From positions 1-61,199 of the forward strand of contig SCVW01000031.1 of the NCBI GenBank assembly GCA_007244375.1: a stretch of DNA of 61,199 nucleotides, in the 5' to 3' direction. Source of the DNA: Smithella sp. Its GTDB lineage: Bacteria > Desulfobacterota > Syntrophia > Syntrophales > Smithellaceae. The position numbers were made by a program, and so were the translations under genes. The notes under the pieces were generated by a model, which saw only the letters and a program-made list of their open reading frames with translations, was not told the DNA's origin and made no database searches. Shown here piece after piece: positions 60,436-61,199 of this stretch; position 1 is the stretch's first letter, and each line of letters starts with the position of its first letter.

Positions 60436-60768
60436 TCAGGCGGTTTTATCGTAACCTGCACATTTTGCTTTTTTCTTCGTAAAGATTTGGTTGAGATGAT
60501 TCATGGTTTCCATAAATAATGAAACATATTTCCCTTCCCCTTCAAGCGTCAGAAGTCCTTTGACCATGGCATTGTAAAGCGCTTTGCGCTTGCCTAGAAC
60601 CATATCTATCATTACTCTACCACCAGATTGATTGTTTTGCCAGATCAGTGTGAAATCTACCGGAATCCGACTACGGCCTGAATATAAATTTCCGCCGATA
60701 AAATGAAAGTAACGAGCAGTATCATCCTCCCTGGAACGCATGATAAATGAGTAGTCTTCCTGGGACAA
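60436..60768 (-). pseudogene. Hypothetical gene 5'-truncated by the IS (SCP2-like end)
   Basis: The frame starts at TTG only 4 bp from the IS terminal repeat and is open into the IS, so the original N-terminus has been lost. The remaining 110 residues include NAMVKGLLTLEGEGKYVSLF, like the end of SCP2-type sterol carrier domains, and DFTLIWQNNQSGGRVMID. The gene precedes the START-domain gene by 55 bp; both could have worked in lipid handling. Family assignment is weak. Confidence 0.6.
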
Positions 60769-60771
60769 TCG

Positions 60772-60784
60772 TGTAAGCTTCCCT
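60772..60784. repeat. IS terminal inverted repeat (orfB side)
   Basis: TGTAAGCTTCCCT, pairing with the repeat at 585-597. The orfB stop (60783-60785) overlaps it, as is common in IS3 elements. It fixes the insertion point into the truncated gene at 60436-60768. Confidence 0.8.
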
Positions 60785-61199
60785 ATAAAGCAGACAGTTT
60801 AAAAGTAGAGTTTCCGGTATATTTTTGCATAACCTCGAGAGGCGTCATATTTTCCAGCGCGTCATGGGGGCGCCTCTCGTTGTAATCCATAATCCACCAA
60901 TATGTTATTTCCCGCACCTCGTCAAGGTTACGAAAAAGATAAAGATTTAGAACTTCTTCACGGTACGTTCTGTTGAACCGCTCAATATACGCATTTTGGT
61001 TCGGTTCGCCGGGTTGGATGTACCGGATGAACATTCCGGCCGATTCAGCCCAGGCGACAAAATCACCACTTAAAAACTCAGGACCGTTATCAACCCTTAA
61101 AACATCCGGCAACCCTCGCTCATTGCGCAATCGTTCAAATACCCGGATCAGGCGTCTACCGGTGAGCGATGTGTTAATCTCTATAGCAAGACACTCCCT
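60783..61199 (-). CDS. IS3-family transposase OrfB, C-terminal part
   Basis: 139 residues, open at the window edge. It carries the second Asp of the DDE triad in VLRVDNGPEFLSG and the Glu in NAYIERFNRTYREEVL, with WWIMDYNERRPHDALENMTP at the end, so the catalytic core is intact as far as visible; the first Asp lies outside the window. The coding frame continues past 61130, where an alternative TTG occurs, to the edge. Confidence 0.93.
   Translation of the reverse strand, partial: RECLAIEINTSLTGRRLIRVFERLRNERGLPDVLRVDNGPEFLSGDFVAWAESAGMFIRYIQPGEPNQNAYIERFNRTYREEVLNLYLFRNLDEVREITYWWIMDYNERRPHDALENMTPLEVMQKYTGNSTFKLSAL

Larger units (their letters stand above)
60772..61199 (-). mobile_element. 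IS3-family insertion sequence, 3' part (cut by window edge)
   Basis: The terminal inverted repeat TGTAAGCTTCCCT (60772-60784) marks the orfB end. The copy has the same orientation as the one at 1-597 and the two terminal repeats match at 12 of 13 bases. The rest lies past the window end. Confidence 0.9.

Noticed and set aside
1-61199. CRISPR arrays, prophage or restriction-modification systems
   Set aside because: No regularly spaced direct repeats, cas genes, phage structural genes or methylase/nuclease pairs were seen.

Overview
The window looks like a chromosomal piece of an anaerobic, Gram-negative Desulfobacterota (deltaproteobacterium), perhaps a Syntrophales relative. This is inferred from gene content, not from any marker search. 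The supporting content is an acyl-CoA dehydrogenase with EtfBA, a phenylacetate-CoA ligase paired with an ACT protein, LpxL-type lipid A acyltransferases, an Mla/MCE lipid-transport operon, a sigma-54 promoter in front of amtB-glnB, a Feo/Fur iron locus, and many dispersed palindromic repeats of the kind common in these genomes. No rRNA, tRNA or CRISPR array was seen. Both window ends lie inside copies of the same IS3-family element in the same orientation, so the borders probably reflect an assembly break at a repeat.

Layout: 1-597 partial IS. 0.6-5.5 kb: archease and RtcB RNA ligase, a duplicated Cys4 protein, and two tandem LpxL-like acyltransferases, the second fused to a degenerate GGDEF domain. 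5.6-7.6 kb: an AT-rich operon of two CoA-transferase-like subunits and a cytosine-deaminase-like hydrolase. 7.8-11.8 kb: ACT protein, paaK, Nudix hydrolase, a thioredoxin with two zinc ribbons, ybaK. 12-15 kb: acyl-CoA dehydrogenase-etfB-etfA. 15.3-22.4 kb: TSUP and MFS transporters, tandem ThyX-like protein, murI, PilZ protein, REC-PAS-PAS-HD-GYP protein. 22.7-29.7 kb: PLP decarboxylase, pit/DUF47 phosphate uptake, and a four-gene unit of lysine 2,3-aminomutase, two D-Ala-D-Ala-ligase-like ATP-grasp enzymes and a GNAT acetyltransferase. 30.2-38.2 kb: mutM, a thiol/sulfur operon, a self-controlled TetR gene, a perfect parS site, DegP, and an MCE operon whose ATPase subunit is degenerate. 38.2-45.6 kb: glnB-amtB, a GNAT, pdxST, hisFH and a radical SAM gene. 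45.8-49.1 kb: mnmG and small unknown genes. 49.5-56.6 kb: a visibly G+C-richer metal locus (ZIP transporter, DUF2325 protein, metallothionein-like peptide, outer-membrane barrel, FeoB-associated peptide, FeoB, two FeoA, Fur) with two strong Fur boxes. 57-61 kb: membrane protein, methyltransferase, NimA-like flavoprotein, START-domain protein, and a gene cut by the second IS copy.

The most unusual items are the acyltransferase-GGDEF fusion, the kamA/ATP-grasp/GNAT operon, the CoA-transferase/deaminase operon, the FeoA with a His/Cys-rich loop beside a frameshifted metallothionein-like gene, the MCE operon lacking a normal ATPase, and the parS site. Several genes absent from a simple ATG-ORF list of at least 60 codons were recovered by eye: the FeoB-associated peptide (52977-53150), the Cys-rich peptide (51934-52096), a barrel pseudogene (49460-49600), and two coding regions that lack a normal start codon.
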